Shown piece by piece: positions 48,413 to 59,392 of a stretch of DNA of 64,000 nucleotides. The DNA comes from Stictocephala bisonia. Its lineage: Eukaryota > Arthropoda > Insecta > Hemiptera > Membracidae. The notes under the pieces are model-generated. The model did not search any database. It was given only the letters and a program-made list of their open reading frames with translations, and had not been told where the DNA came from. The position numbers were made by a program, and so were the translations under genes. Within the stretch, counting starts at the first letter, position 1. The number at the start of each line of letters is the position of its first letter. The DNA lies in NCBI GenBank assembly GCA_035578905.1, contig JAQJVL010000797.1, positions 186,001 through 250,000 of the forward strand, given 5' to 3'.

Positions 48413-49317
48413 TGTCATATCTCGAGATCCAAACATCGTATTTTAAAATCATACCAAACTGAAAGATTGTTTTTTATTAGTAGAATGGATTTTATATTAA
48501 GACAGGAATAGACTCTGTTTTTTGTTGTTTTTTTTTTTTATGGATTATGATCTTTAATTTTATATAATATTTTGAGCATTATACCTGATATATATCTACA
48601 ATTTAAGTAAATCTCATACGATATCTTAAAAGTAATTCAGCATTAAACTGAAAATATAGTGCTCTAAGGTTTTCAAATTACATTAATTCAATTGTACTTT
48701 TTCTTAACAAATAGCTTAAACTTGTCCACGCTATACTACTTGCTAAGACTGCACTACAATTATCAACTGTATAAATGATGCACAAAGAAATGTTAAAGAG
48801 AAATAAAGAACTAAAAAAACCTAGGCTACTTTCAAAAAGAGTTGTGTACTACAAACCGAAGTCATCGTCTTACTTCTTTTTTTATTGGAAATCACTTACT
48901 TCAGTAAAAGTACCTTTAAAGATGACTTTTTTAACCTAATTGAAAGTATTTTTTCTTCATATCGTTAATATGTTATATTTACATTTCTGGTTATGTTTAC
49001 AACAGATCTACTGTTGGTTGACTCCCCCTCCCATTTATAATAGAAATAAGTCTTAACATAGAATATGGAAATTTGCAGTTAATATAACTGTGTATTCATT
49101 GTTATGAGTTTTTATCTATTAGTATTGATTATTATTAATTACCTATTTATTGTTGTTTGTAACTGTTTTTATATTATATTATATTAACGAACCGCTCTCT
49201 TATTTTTGTAGTAGTTGTCTTTTACAAAATAAGGATTGCTCAACGAAAGCATTTAAATTCTTTATTTGAAAAAAATTATTATTTACACAGCATGTAGCAA
49301 CTAGCTATAAAATAATT
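48413..49317. other. Neuroligin intron, AT-rich
   Basis: No feature recognised between the satellite and the LINE tail. Confidence 0.5.
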
Positions 49318-49371
49318 ATTATTGTGGTGCCTGCCCTAAAGCACCAATAAACTTTACTTTACTTTAGGGAA
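49318..49371 (+). mobile_element. LINE 3' terminus with CTTTA tail
   Basis: GTGGTGCCTGCCCTAAAGCA followed by CCAATAAACTTTACTTTACTTTA is a compact 3' UTR with AATAAA and a CTTTA-repeat tail, typical of an extremely truncated non-LTR element. Confidence 0.55.
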
Positions 49372-49553
49372 AAAAAGGAAAATTGTTTTTGTAAATATTT
49401 GACCCCGTCAACAGGTTATGCGTGACCTGGTGGGTCACACTATTGTTCATTTTTGTTATGTTATCTTTAAAACATATCAAATTGTATAATTCAAATGTAT
49501 CAGTAGCTCTGCAGTGATATTTTGTATCTAATGAGCTGGTTGACCTTTTGCAG

Positions 49554-49709
49554 CAGCCCCACGTGACAAAACTGTGCGATATCCAGTTCTAATATTCCTT
49601 CACGGGGAGTCCTTCGAGTGGAACTCCGCCACGCCGTATGATGGGAGTGTACTCACCAGTTACTCAGACCTGGTTGTTGTCACTCTCAACTATCGCCTAG
49701 GAGTGTTAG
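49554..49709 (+). CDS. Nlg: Neuroligin exon: oxyanion-hole region
   Basis: The exon follows TTTTGCAGCAG and ends at TTAG|GTAACC (donor 49710). It encodes PRDKTVRYPVLIFLHGE, then SFEWNSATPYDGSVL, then SYSDLVVVTLNYRLGVLG. LIFLHG corresponds to the oxyanion-hole strand of alpha/beta-hydrolases, and HGESFEWNS is a neuroligin variant of it. NYRLGVLG is a conserved core of the superfamily. The acceptor is a tandem CAGCAG: use of the first AG (exon from 49554) gives Gln-Thr-Ala-Pro at the junction, use of the second (exon from 49557) gives Gln-Thr-Pro. Both keep the frame. A 72-bp satellite array begins only about 48 bp past the donor, and a related array ends about 1.1 kb before the acceptor. Confidence 0.93.
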
Positions 49710-49756
49710 GTAACCACTTTTTGTACTTAAGTAATAATGTGATACGTTCATTAGTT

Positions 49757-52700
49757 TCACACGATAACACACATCACATTACAAGTGAAACGTCTAGTTA
49801 GTAGTAGAGTGGCAACACATTGACGCAGTTACACTATAACACACATCATATTACAAGTGAAACGTCTAGTTAGTAGTAGAGTGGTAACACATTGACACAG
49901 TTACACGATAACACAGGTCATATTGCAAGTGAAACGTCTAGTTAGTAGTGGAGTGGTAACACATTGACACAGTCACATGATAACACACATCATATTACAA
50001 GTGAAACGTCTAGTTAGTAGTAGAGTAGTAACACATTGACGCAGTTACACGATAACACACGTCATATTGCAAGTGAAACGTCTAGTTAGTAGTGGAGTAG
50101 TAACACATTGACACAGTCACACGATAACACACATCATATTACAAGTGAAACGTCTAGTTAGTAGTGGAGTAGTAACACATTGACACAGTCACACAATAAC
50201 ACACATCATATTACAAGTGAAACGTCTAGTTAGTAGTGGAGTGGTAACACATTGACACAGTCACACGATAACACACATCACATTACAAGTGAATCGTCTA
50301 GTTAGTAGTGGAGTGGTAACACATTGACACAGTCACACGATAACACACATCATATTACAAGTGAAACGTCTAGTTAGTAGTGGAGTGGTAACACATTGAC
50401 GCAGTTACACGATAACACACGTCATATTACAAGTGAAACGTCTAGTTAGTAGTGGAGTAGTAACACATTGACGCAGTAACACGATAACATACGTCATATT
50501 GCAAGTGAAACGTCTAGTTAGTAGTGGAGTGGTAACAAATTGACGCAGTTACACGATAACACACATCACATTACAAGTGAAACGTCTAGTTAGTAGTGGA
50601 GTAATAACACATTGACACAATCACACGATAACACACATCACATTATAAGTGAAACGTCTAGTTAGTAGTGGAGTAGTAACACATTGACGCAGTTACACGA
50701 TAACACACGTCATATTACAAGTAAAACGTCTAGTTAGTAGTAGAGTTGTAACACATTGACGCAGTTACACGATAACACACGCCATATTACAAGTGAAACG
50801 TCTACTTAGTAGTGGAGTGGTAACACATTGACGCAGTTACACGATAACACACATCACATTACAAGAGAAACATCTAGTTAGTAATGGAGTGGTAATACAT
50901 TGACGCAGTTACACGATAACACACATCACATTACAAGTGAAACGTCTATTTAGTAGTGGAGTGGTAACACATTGACACAATCACACGATAACACACATCA
51001 CATTACAAGTGAAACGTCTAGTTAGTAGTGGAGTAGTAACACATTTATGCAGTTACACGATAACACACGTCATATTACAAGTGAAACGTCTAGTTAGTAG
51101 TGGAGTTGTAACACATTGACGCAGTAACACGATAACACACGTCATATTGCAAGTGAAACGTCTAGTTATTAGTGTTAGGTAATAACACATTGACGCAGTT
51201 ACACGATAACACACGTCATATTGCAAGTGAAACATCTAGTTATTAGTGTTAGATAATAACACATTGACGCAGTTACACGATAACACACGTCATATTGCAA
51301 GTGAAACATCTAGTTATTAGTGTTAGGTAATAACACATTGACTCAGTTACACGATAACACACGTCATATTGCAAGTGAAACATCTAGTTATTGGTGTTAG
51401 GTAATAACACATTGACGCAGTTACACGATAACACACGTCATATTACAAGTGAAACGTCTAGTTAGAAGTGGAGTGGTAACACATTGACACAGTCACACGA
51501 TAACACACATCACATTACAAGTGAAACGTCTAGTTAGTAGTGGAGTGGTAACACATTGACACAATCACACGATAACATACATCACATTACAAGTGAAACG
51601 TCTAGTTAGTAGTGGAGTGGTAACACATTGACACAATCACACGATAACACACATCACATTATAAGTGAAACGTCTAGTTAGTAGTGGAGTGGTAACACAT
51701 TGACACAATCACACGATAACACACATCACATTATAAGTGAAACGTCTAGTTAGTAGTGGAGTAGTAACACATTGACGCAGTTACACGATAATACACGTCA
51801 TATTACAAGTGAAACGTCTAGTTAGTAGTAGAGTTGTAACACATTGACGCAGTTACACGATAACACACGCCATATTACAAGTGAAACGTTTAGTTAGTAG
51901 TGGAGTGGTAACACATTGACGCAGTTACACGATAACACACATCACATTACAAGAGAAACGTCTAGTTAGTAATGGAGTGGTAACACATTGACGCAGATAC
52001 ACGATAACACACATCATATTACAAGTGAAACGTCTAGTTAGTAGTGGAGTGGTAACACATTGACACAATCACACGATAACACACATCACATTACAAGTGA
52101 AACGTCTAGTTAGTAGTGGAGTAGTAACACATTGACGCAGTTACACGATAACACACGTCATATTACAAGTGAAACGTCTAGTTAGTAGTGGAGTTGTAAC
52201 ACATTGACGCAGTAACACGATAACACACGTCATATTGCAAGTGAAACATCTAGTTATTAGTGTTAGGTAATAACATATTGACGCAGTTACACGATAACAC
52301 ACGTCATATTGTAAGTGAAACATCTAGTTATTAGTGTTAGGTAATAACACATTGACGCAGTTACACGATAACACACGTCATATTGCAAGTGAAACATCTA
52401 GTTATTAGTGTTAGGTAATAACACATTGACACAATCACACGATAACACACATCACATTACAAGTGAAACGTCTAGTTAGTAGTGGAGTAGTAACACATTG
52501 ACGCAGTTACACGATAACACACGTCATATTACAAGTGAAACGTCTAGTTAGTAGTGGAGTTGTAACACATTGACGCATTAACACGATAACACAGTCATAT
52601 TGCAAGTGAAACATCTAGTTATTAGTGTTAGGTAATAACACATTGACGCAGTTACACGATAACACACGTCATATTGCAAGTGAAACGTCTAGTTAGTAGT

Positions 52701-53313
52701 GGAGTAGTAACACATTGACACAGTCACACGATAACACACGTCATATTGCAAGTGAAACGTCTAGTTAGTAGTGGAGTAATAACACATTGACGCAGTTACA
52801 CGATAACACACGTCATATTGCAAGTGAAACGTCTAGTTAGTAGTGGAGTTGTAACACATTGACGCATTAACACGATAACACAGTCATATTGCAAGTGAAA
52901 CATCTAGTTATTAGTGTTAGGTAATAACACATTGACGCAGTTACACGATAACACACGTCATATTGCAAGTGAAACGTCTAGTTAGTAGTGGAGTAGTAAC
53001 ACATTGACACAGTCACACGATAACACACGTCATATTGCAAGTGAAACGTCTAGTTAGTAGTGGAGTAATAACACATTGACGCAGTTACACGATAACACAC
53101 GTCATATTGCAAGTGAAACGTCTAGTTAGTAGTGGAGTAGTAACACATTGACGCAGTTACACGATAACACACGTCATATTACAAGTGAAACGTCTAGTTA
53201 GTAGTGGAGTTGTAACACATTGACGCATTAACACGATAACACAGTCATATTGCAAGTGAAACATCTAGTTATTATAGTTAGGTAATAACACATTGACGCA
53301 GTTATTACCTAAC
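49757..53313. repeat. 72/74-bp satellite, intron array downstream of neuroligin exon 3 (about 49 copies)
   Basis: Same family and orientation as 46935-48412 but longer and more homogeneous. A 74-bp subfamily (TAGTTATTAGTGTTAGGTAA in place of TAGTTAGTAGTGGAGTGGTA) first appears near 51170 and becomes common to the right. Blocks of several units are repeated with their variants (for example about 50900-51200 against 52000-52260, and about 52540-52800 against 52830-53080), showing higher-order duplication. The right end is a hairpin (see findings). It starts about 48 bp after the exon-3 donor. Confidence 0.97.
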
Positions 53314-53424
53314 AACCTGTTTTAAGGTTTATTGTTATATTTTCCTGCAACCCACTTTTATTTTATTTTTAACAAATTATAGTAAATGGAATTAGGTCAA
53401 ATGTTTTTACGTGTACGTGTATTG
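53314..53424. other. Short spacer between two arrays
   Basis: About 110 bp of AT-rich sequence separate the 72-bp satellite from the 32-bp minisatellite; no feature seen. Confidence 0.6.
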
Positions 53425-53715
53425 GTGGGAGGGGCAATACCATTGTACTTGTATGGGTGGGAGGGGCAATACCATTGTACTTGTATGGGTGGGAGGGGCA
53501 ATACCATTGTACTTGTATGGGTGGGAGGGGCAATACCATTGTACTTGTATGGGTGGGAGGGGCAATACCATTGTACTTGTATGGGTGGGAGGGGCAATAC
53601 CATTGTACTTGTATGGGTGGGAGGGACAATACCATTGTACTTGTATGGGTGGGAGGGGCAATACCATTGTACGTGTATGGGTGGGAGGGGCAATACCATT
53701 GTACTTGTATGGGTG
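53425..53715. repeat. 32-bp G-rich minisatellite, about 9 copies
   Basis: Units of GGGAGGGGCAATACCATTGT + ACTTGTATGGGT. The reverse complement shares about 24 of 26 positions with the core of the 8718-10620 minisatellite (CCCACCCATACA.GTACA, then .TGGTATTG), in opposite orientation. Overlapping ORFs on both strands are periodicity artefacts. Confidence 0.97.
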
Positions 53716-54838
53716 AGTTAATACCACTATACGTTTTACAGTTAAATTTATGCAAATAATATTTCATAATTTAAGGAACCACTGAAGTGTGTGCCAAACA
53801 CTAATAATTTGTTTTCAAATTCACAAAATTAAATTGGAGCGTAAAGTTGAATGAATGTTTATAGAGGTGTTTTGAGAATGTAACACATTTTATTAAGTCG
53901 GTTATGTGATTATGGTATTTATTGCCATTATAATTATGAAATTGAGCGTAGTAGTTTTAAGGAATAATAGTATAATAAAAACTAATAAATAGTAACCCTA
54001 ACTCCAAAACTATGTTCCTTTTTATCTATGAATATTTAATCCAGAATTTTCTGTTTTACTAGGTTATGACATTTGGCATTAGATTTCATACAAAAACATG
54101 ATCTTATCACTTTCAGCGTTTACTTAAAATTCTCCATATACCGAGTATCCAACCTCAACCGTCACATATTTAAGAGGAATGTTTGTCAGGTCAATACTAG
54201 CAAATAATACGATGTAAAATGTGGCTTTTCTCGATTAGTGTTCTGTCTGTGTGTCAATATGTGTTAAAAAAATTTAATAACTCAAAAACCATTTGACGTA
54301 GAATACTGAATTTTGGTATGAAGGTTGATCTTAAAAAAAAAACATTTAATGTAAAAAGGCTGTACATCTAAAATTATCAGTTTAAAATGGTGGCTGTCTG
54401 AAAATTTCAAAGTCAAATATATAAAAAAAAAACTACAAATTTTACCTAAAAATGCTAAATCACATTAGTTGTAGACTATATTATTGAAAATTCAATGATA
54501 TGCCAATTTAAAAGATAAGTAAATTAATAATAAATAAGCCAAATTAAAAGTAATTGAGGAAACTTATTTTTTGTGACCGAGGGCATTGTAAAAAAAATCA
54601 AGAAGACACATGATATAAGGTATTATTTACTTGTATTGACCTCACAAACAATTCTCTAAAATGTGTGACAGTCGAGACTGGACACTCCTTGTATAAAAAC
54701 TGAATATGTTACTTATAAGATCTAAAATCTTCAAAATCTGTACCATATTCATTTTTTTAGTAACCAGTATCATTATTTTGCATGCAAACCAGCTAAAAGT
54801 AGGTTTGGTTTCGTATATTATAACTAACGTTTAATACA
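53716..54838. other. Neuroligin intron, AT-rich, with a possible old repeat
   Basis: 54240-54470 (AATAACTCAAAAACCATTTG, TGAATTTTGGTATGAAGG, TTTAAAATGGTGGCTG) has the style of dispersed insect repeats, family unknown. No exon seen. Confidence 0.4.
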
Positions 54839-54922
54839 GCCATATATGTTTAGTGGGGATGAACCTCCTACCCACCCATACACGTACAGTGGTAACATGT
54901 CCTCCCACCTAAACGTACAACC
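54839..54922 (+). repeat. Degenerate 2-unit relic of the 36/40-bp minisatellite
   Basis: 54871-54894 matches the 8.7-10.6 kb core (CCCACCCATACACGTACAGT, then GGTA). It is flanked by a degenerate unit on the left (CATATATGTTTAGTGG) and CCTCCCACC..AACGTACAA on the right. This is the third locus of the family in the window, in plus orientation. Confidence 0.75.
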
Positions 54923-55133
54923 TTCCTGCTTAGCAACGTACGTAATGTGATGATGGATTAATTACTTTTTATAAATACCTTGCACGTCATATATTATTTT
55001 AATATTTGTAATTGTATTTCCACCCTGCTGATACGTTATCGTGGTACATTTGTAATTATATAACATTGTCAATATTTTTCACTAATAAATTATATTGATA
55101 AACTTAATATTTAAAAGGCATAACCAGGATTAT

Positions 55134-55575
55134 TGATTCAAATTCAAATTCAAATTTTTTATTGCATGAAGACAATTACATGAATTGCATCGCAATAGTC
55201 AATATTAATAATAAAATAAACTATCCTATACATACAATCTTAAAAACGGTGCATACAAACATACAAGATGTCTTACATTCACTCTCTCATTTATACTAGG
55301 TTAAAATTCTAAAACTAAATAATAAATATATAACTAAATAAATAGGTTCATACAAACTGTCTTACATTCACGCTCTCATTTAAACTGGGTTAAGATATTA
55401 AAACTAAAATAAATAAATACATAACTAAATAAATAGATAGCGGCCACTCCACCTCCCTGTGCCATGCCAATATTTGAGGGTCATTTGGCATTACTAGGTC
55501 TTCCAGTTATGTGCAAGGAACTCGTCCACGCTGTAGAAACAAAGTCCTGTTGATATAAAGTCCTACTGGCCTACA
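55134..55575 (-). mobile_element. LINE 3' end (C-terminus and 3' UTR)
   Basis: On the minus strand a broken frame reads FYSVDEFLAHNWKT (around 55500-55540), reminiscent of the C-terminus of LINE ORF2. A 3' UTR follows with two tandem roughly 90-bp copies of TTTAAATGAGAG.GTGAATGTAA-type sequence, ending in AATAAAAAATTTGAATTTGA with two or three TTTGAA repeats at 55138. AATGAGAGAGTGAATGTAA is shared with the 6140-7420 element. Confidence 0.65.
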
Positions 55576-56316
55576 TTTCATTGCTTTAACGACTTAAGCT
55601 TGTCGTTTCCCAAACTGACAAGCCACCGCTGGAAGGTCTACAGTCTCATACATCCCTATACTGTCAATGCTCGCATATTACCGTCAGTGGGCCAAAACAA
55701 GTGTTAATGTTTTAACTCTACGGTTCGTGTTTATGATTATAATGAGTAACAGTGAGCAACCTATGAATATTAAAGGTCCATTCTAGTGTAACCGGTAGGT
55801 TGATATTATCAGTTTTTTAATCTAAAAACATAAAGTTGATATGTAAAGTTTCACATATCTAACCTTAAAAAAAGTATGAAATACTAAACTTTTGACAAAA
55901 ACCAACCTATGATCTACTAGAATAGGCCTTCCCTTCCAAACTGATACTTCAATTGTTACCATGTGGTTATTATTACGACCAACCTATGTTATTGGTTTTA
56001 TTTATTTATTTTTTTTTTTTTAGGGGTTCCCTAAACACCACCCCTTTAGGTTCTTTGAATAGACCTAATAGGTGTTGTTATTGAGTTGCATTTGCATTTA
56101 TGTGATTATTTGCCACACAACATATTTTTTGACAAGATTGTTCACAGAAGTTAAAAGAGAGAAGGGGGTTATTTGAAGGAAAATAGTTCTGTCGACGACC
56201 GATAAAATCTTTATGAGCACCTGGATGTAATGTTGTGGGAGAGGTACGACGGTAAATAAGGTACAAAGGTTTAGGTTGTACAATATGTTGTTAAATTAAA
56301 TGTTTCCTTTTCTAAT

Positions 56317-56320
<4 letters not shown>
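55576..56320. other. Neuroligin intron
   Basis: No gene recognised. Two overlapping 60-codon minus ORFs (56078-56283) have no family features. A TTTA/T-rich run lies at 56000-56022. Confidence 0.5.

Positions 56321-56369
<49 letters not shown>
56321..56369. repeat. TA microsatellite
   Basis: About 24 AT dinucleotides. Confidence 0.97.
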
Positions 56370-56370
<1 letters not shown>

Positions 56371-56739
56371 TATATATAATTACAAAAAACTGTCAAAGGT
56401 AATATAATATAACACTTTGACTGTTTCAGCTTGGTTTTTTTTATTATTAAACTTCCTCCTGTTAATAAAAAATTTAATACGTTTGACAAATATTATCTTT
56501 TAATCTTTTTTCCTAATAATTTTCGAAATAGTAATTGTATTTCTTTAACATATTCAAAACAGAATTTATTTTAGACAATGATTGTTGACAATATTACTCG
56601 ATGACATATGGCTAAACTATTTTGGTTTTAGTTGAATTTTATTGAAGAATAGGGATTTAAACTTTAAATAAAATGAAAAACCTCATTTTCAATATATCTA
56701 AAGTGATGCTTTAGAAAGAATTGCAGTACAGAAAATGTG

Positions 56740-57780
56740 CTACAGGGATTTGCAAATGTAGCTAATGAATAATAAAGAGCATGGTCTAGCCTTATTTATC
56801 GATTTTTCTAAGGCTTTTGACACAGTAGAACATAACTACATAATCTCAGCGATACACAAAATAGGAGTGAGGGGCCCCTATTTAAAATGGTTCGAGCTTT
56901 AATGGTAGACAACTTTCTGTCAAAGCACTAAACACTATTGGTGACTAAAGACATATTGAATATGGTGTTCCTCAAGGCAGTCAGCTAGGTCATGTCCTGT
57001 TTATAATTTATTTAATGATCTATTAAATAGAATAAATGAAAACCACATATGGGCGTTTTCAGATGATGTGCTTATCCTAACAAAAGATAGGCACTTAATA
57101 TAGCAGAAGAACAGCTCCAGAGAGATTTTAAAATGTTCATAAAGTGGGCTCACCACAAAGGATTGATCATTAACAGCCAGAAAACAATTGTTATGTATAG
57201 TCATACAAAATATAAGTATTTAAAAAGAGATCAGTATAAAACTTCATAAATGTCATTGTTTACACGGATATGAGCAGTGCCAATGTGAAGATATTAAACA
57301 GGTTAATGTCAAAAAATGTTTAGGACTAATGGTTGACAATAAACTAATGTGGGAGGATCATGTAGTGTCACTGCATAACAAACTTACGCCATGTGCTGAT
57401 ATACCGTATAAATTAAAAAGTAAAGCAATACAAACAGTAAAACATACAATATATAAGGCCTTTTCTTAATCATTGAATTCAGTTTTATTGGACAATTAAC
57501 ACCAAAAGGGTTGTACGAAATTCAAGTTATAATATGTAACTTTAAAAAGAATAATTATAAAACTCCCAAACATACGGCATTTCAAAACAACACATGTTAG
57601 AAAATATTTGACGTCATTACCTATAATTTGTGACGTAAAAAAATTATGAGCGAAAACTACATGAGTTTACAGTTCCGTATCTTTACAATTTATCGCTAGA
57701 AGATATTGAAAATATGTCTGATTTCAGAGAATTTAAAACAGCTGTCTTTGTGGCTAAATTTCTTCAGAAATATTAATTAA
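56740..57780 (+). pseudogene. Non-LTR retrotransposon reverse transcriptase remnant
   Basis: The plus strand shows ALFIDFSKAFDTVEHN (around 56788-56836), GVRGPYLKWFE, IEYGVPQGSQLGHVLF (around 56957-57004) and AFSDDVLILTK (57052-57084), all RT palm motifs in order. YADD has become FSDD. Multiple frameshifts and stops separate them. CLGLMVDNKLMWEDHV (near 57318-57366) and a terminal FREFKTAVFVAKFLQKY (ending 57774) complete the C-terminus. More decayed than the 21 kb element and probably of another lineage. Confidence 0.85.
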
Positions 57781-59392
57781 AGCAAGCACCTTATTATGCC
57801 ATCCAAGGACAATGACCTCTAGGCCTCACAATGATTCCAGCTTCAGCACAACACTCATAATTAAACTTCAGTTTCATAAACTAACCCATTTCACTTTATT
57901 ATTTTCTTGCTTTCGTGATATTCATAAAAATATTTTTTATATAATAACAGTGGAACAGTGGTATTTTCCTCACTTATAATAACGTATTGAATTTAATAAA
58001 ATAAACAAGTAAACTCCTAATATTGAATAACGTTTACTTTAACTAACTTTGTATTTTGCTCTCATTGTAAACGTAATACATTGTAATTTTTTTCTTGTTA
58101 ATTGAAATTTCACAAAAATTACAATATTATATTAGGAAAAGTAACAGGATGTGTGATGGGCAGTATTGGCCACGGAACGCACTTCATGTAACTCCAGAAC
58201 GGACAGACGAACACGACTTACATTACGCACAGATGAAGATGAACAAATGTTATCGGAAAGGAAGACACTGGAATGGGCAGGAATTTAAAAATGCAAACCA
58301 GTTTCTTCTGTGTAAAATAAAATATTAACTCAGTGCAACCGTGGCCGGCACGTCCAAACTGTCACTTAAATTGTCACTGCCAAGATGAGTATAATATTGT
58401 AGTGCCACCCTAAACCACCTAATTTTGGATACAAGAGAATAGAATGTATATATATGATGTTTATTATATAGACCTCACCGACAAGTTATATCAAACTTGG
58501 TGAGGCTAAATCTGTAAAATAAATACATTAGTGATTAACTAAATTGGGGCTTTATAAAAAAATTAAAATATAACAATAAAAAGAATACTAGTCTAAAGAT
58601 GGCTAAATATAACAAAATATATTAATTTTGGTTTACATACTTTTATGGACAAGATACTTAAACTTAAATTTAACAGGTAATGAGAGTAGTAATTTTAAAA
58701 TCTACCAGCATTTTGAATAATATATAGGATATAATACGGAAAATAAAATATGAAAGACGTAATCTCTTACATAAATACTTTTATTTGACTTCACAGCGTC
58801 CAATAATATATTTGGCCTGAAATATAATTTATGTTACACTTAGGTAAAATCATTTTGCATTTTTAAATAATAAAATTAATGCTATAATTTTAGTAAATAA
58901 TCAATATCTTAAATTAATCCAAATAAATACAAGTTATATACATCATAAGTAGTTAATTAACCTCATAGAATTTTGAATTCTGATCTACTGAGAGAACTGT
59001 ATTAATGTTCAGGAAAGTAGCCAACTTATTAGTTCCTATCAGATATTTTCTCTACACCAAACATTTAAAATGTCAACATTATCAGGATAAATGTTCATAC
59101 AATAAGGAACGACACTATTGTATTAAATCCTAAATTTATATAACAAAATGTTTTGTTGTACTCATATAATTTTGTTTATTTTTACAACTTTTATGAAGGT
59201 ATCTGTAACACACCTTCCACCCGATTGTCAGTATATTTATATTTTTACAGAATGAAGTTTAAGGCTTGTAATGTAACAAAAGGTAACACAACTGTGATCT
59301 AACGTGGTATTAACTTGTAATCTTCTTCTACTCAATGTATAGACTAATAGAAATTAAATAAGAATTATTAAACTGTAAAGTATATATTTTAG
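57781..59392. other. Neuroligin intron, AT-rich
   Basis: A 77-codon plus ORF at 58095-58328 has balanced composition but no domain I can name. Otherwise no feature recognised before the exon at 59393. Confidence 0.45.

Noticed and set aside
49574..49801. ORF running from neuroligin exon 3 into the satellite
   Set aside because: The reading past 49709 crosses a splice donor into the 72-bp repeat and has no homology.
53277..53330. Helitron 3' terminus
   Set aside because: The hairpin is present but no CTRR end follows it at the usual distance and no 5' TC end was identified; kept only as a hairpin observation.
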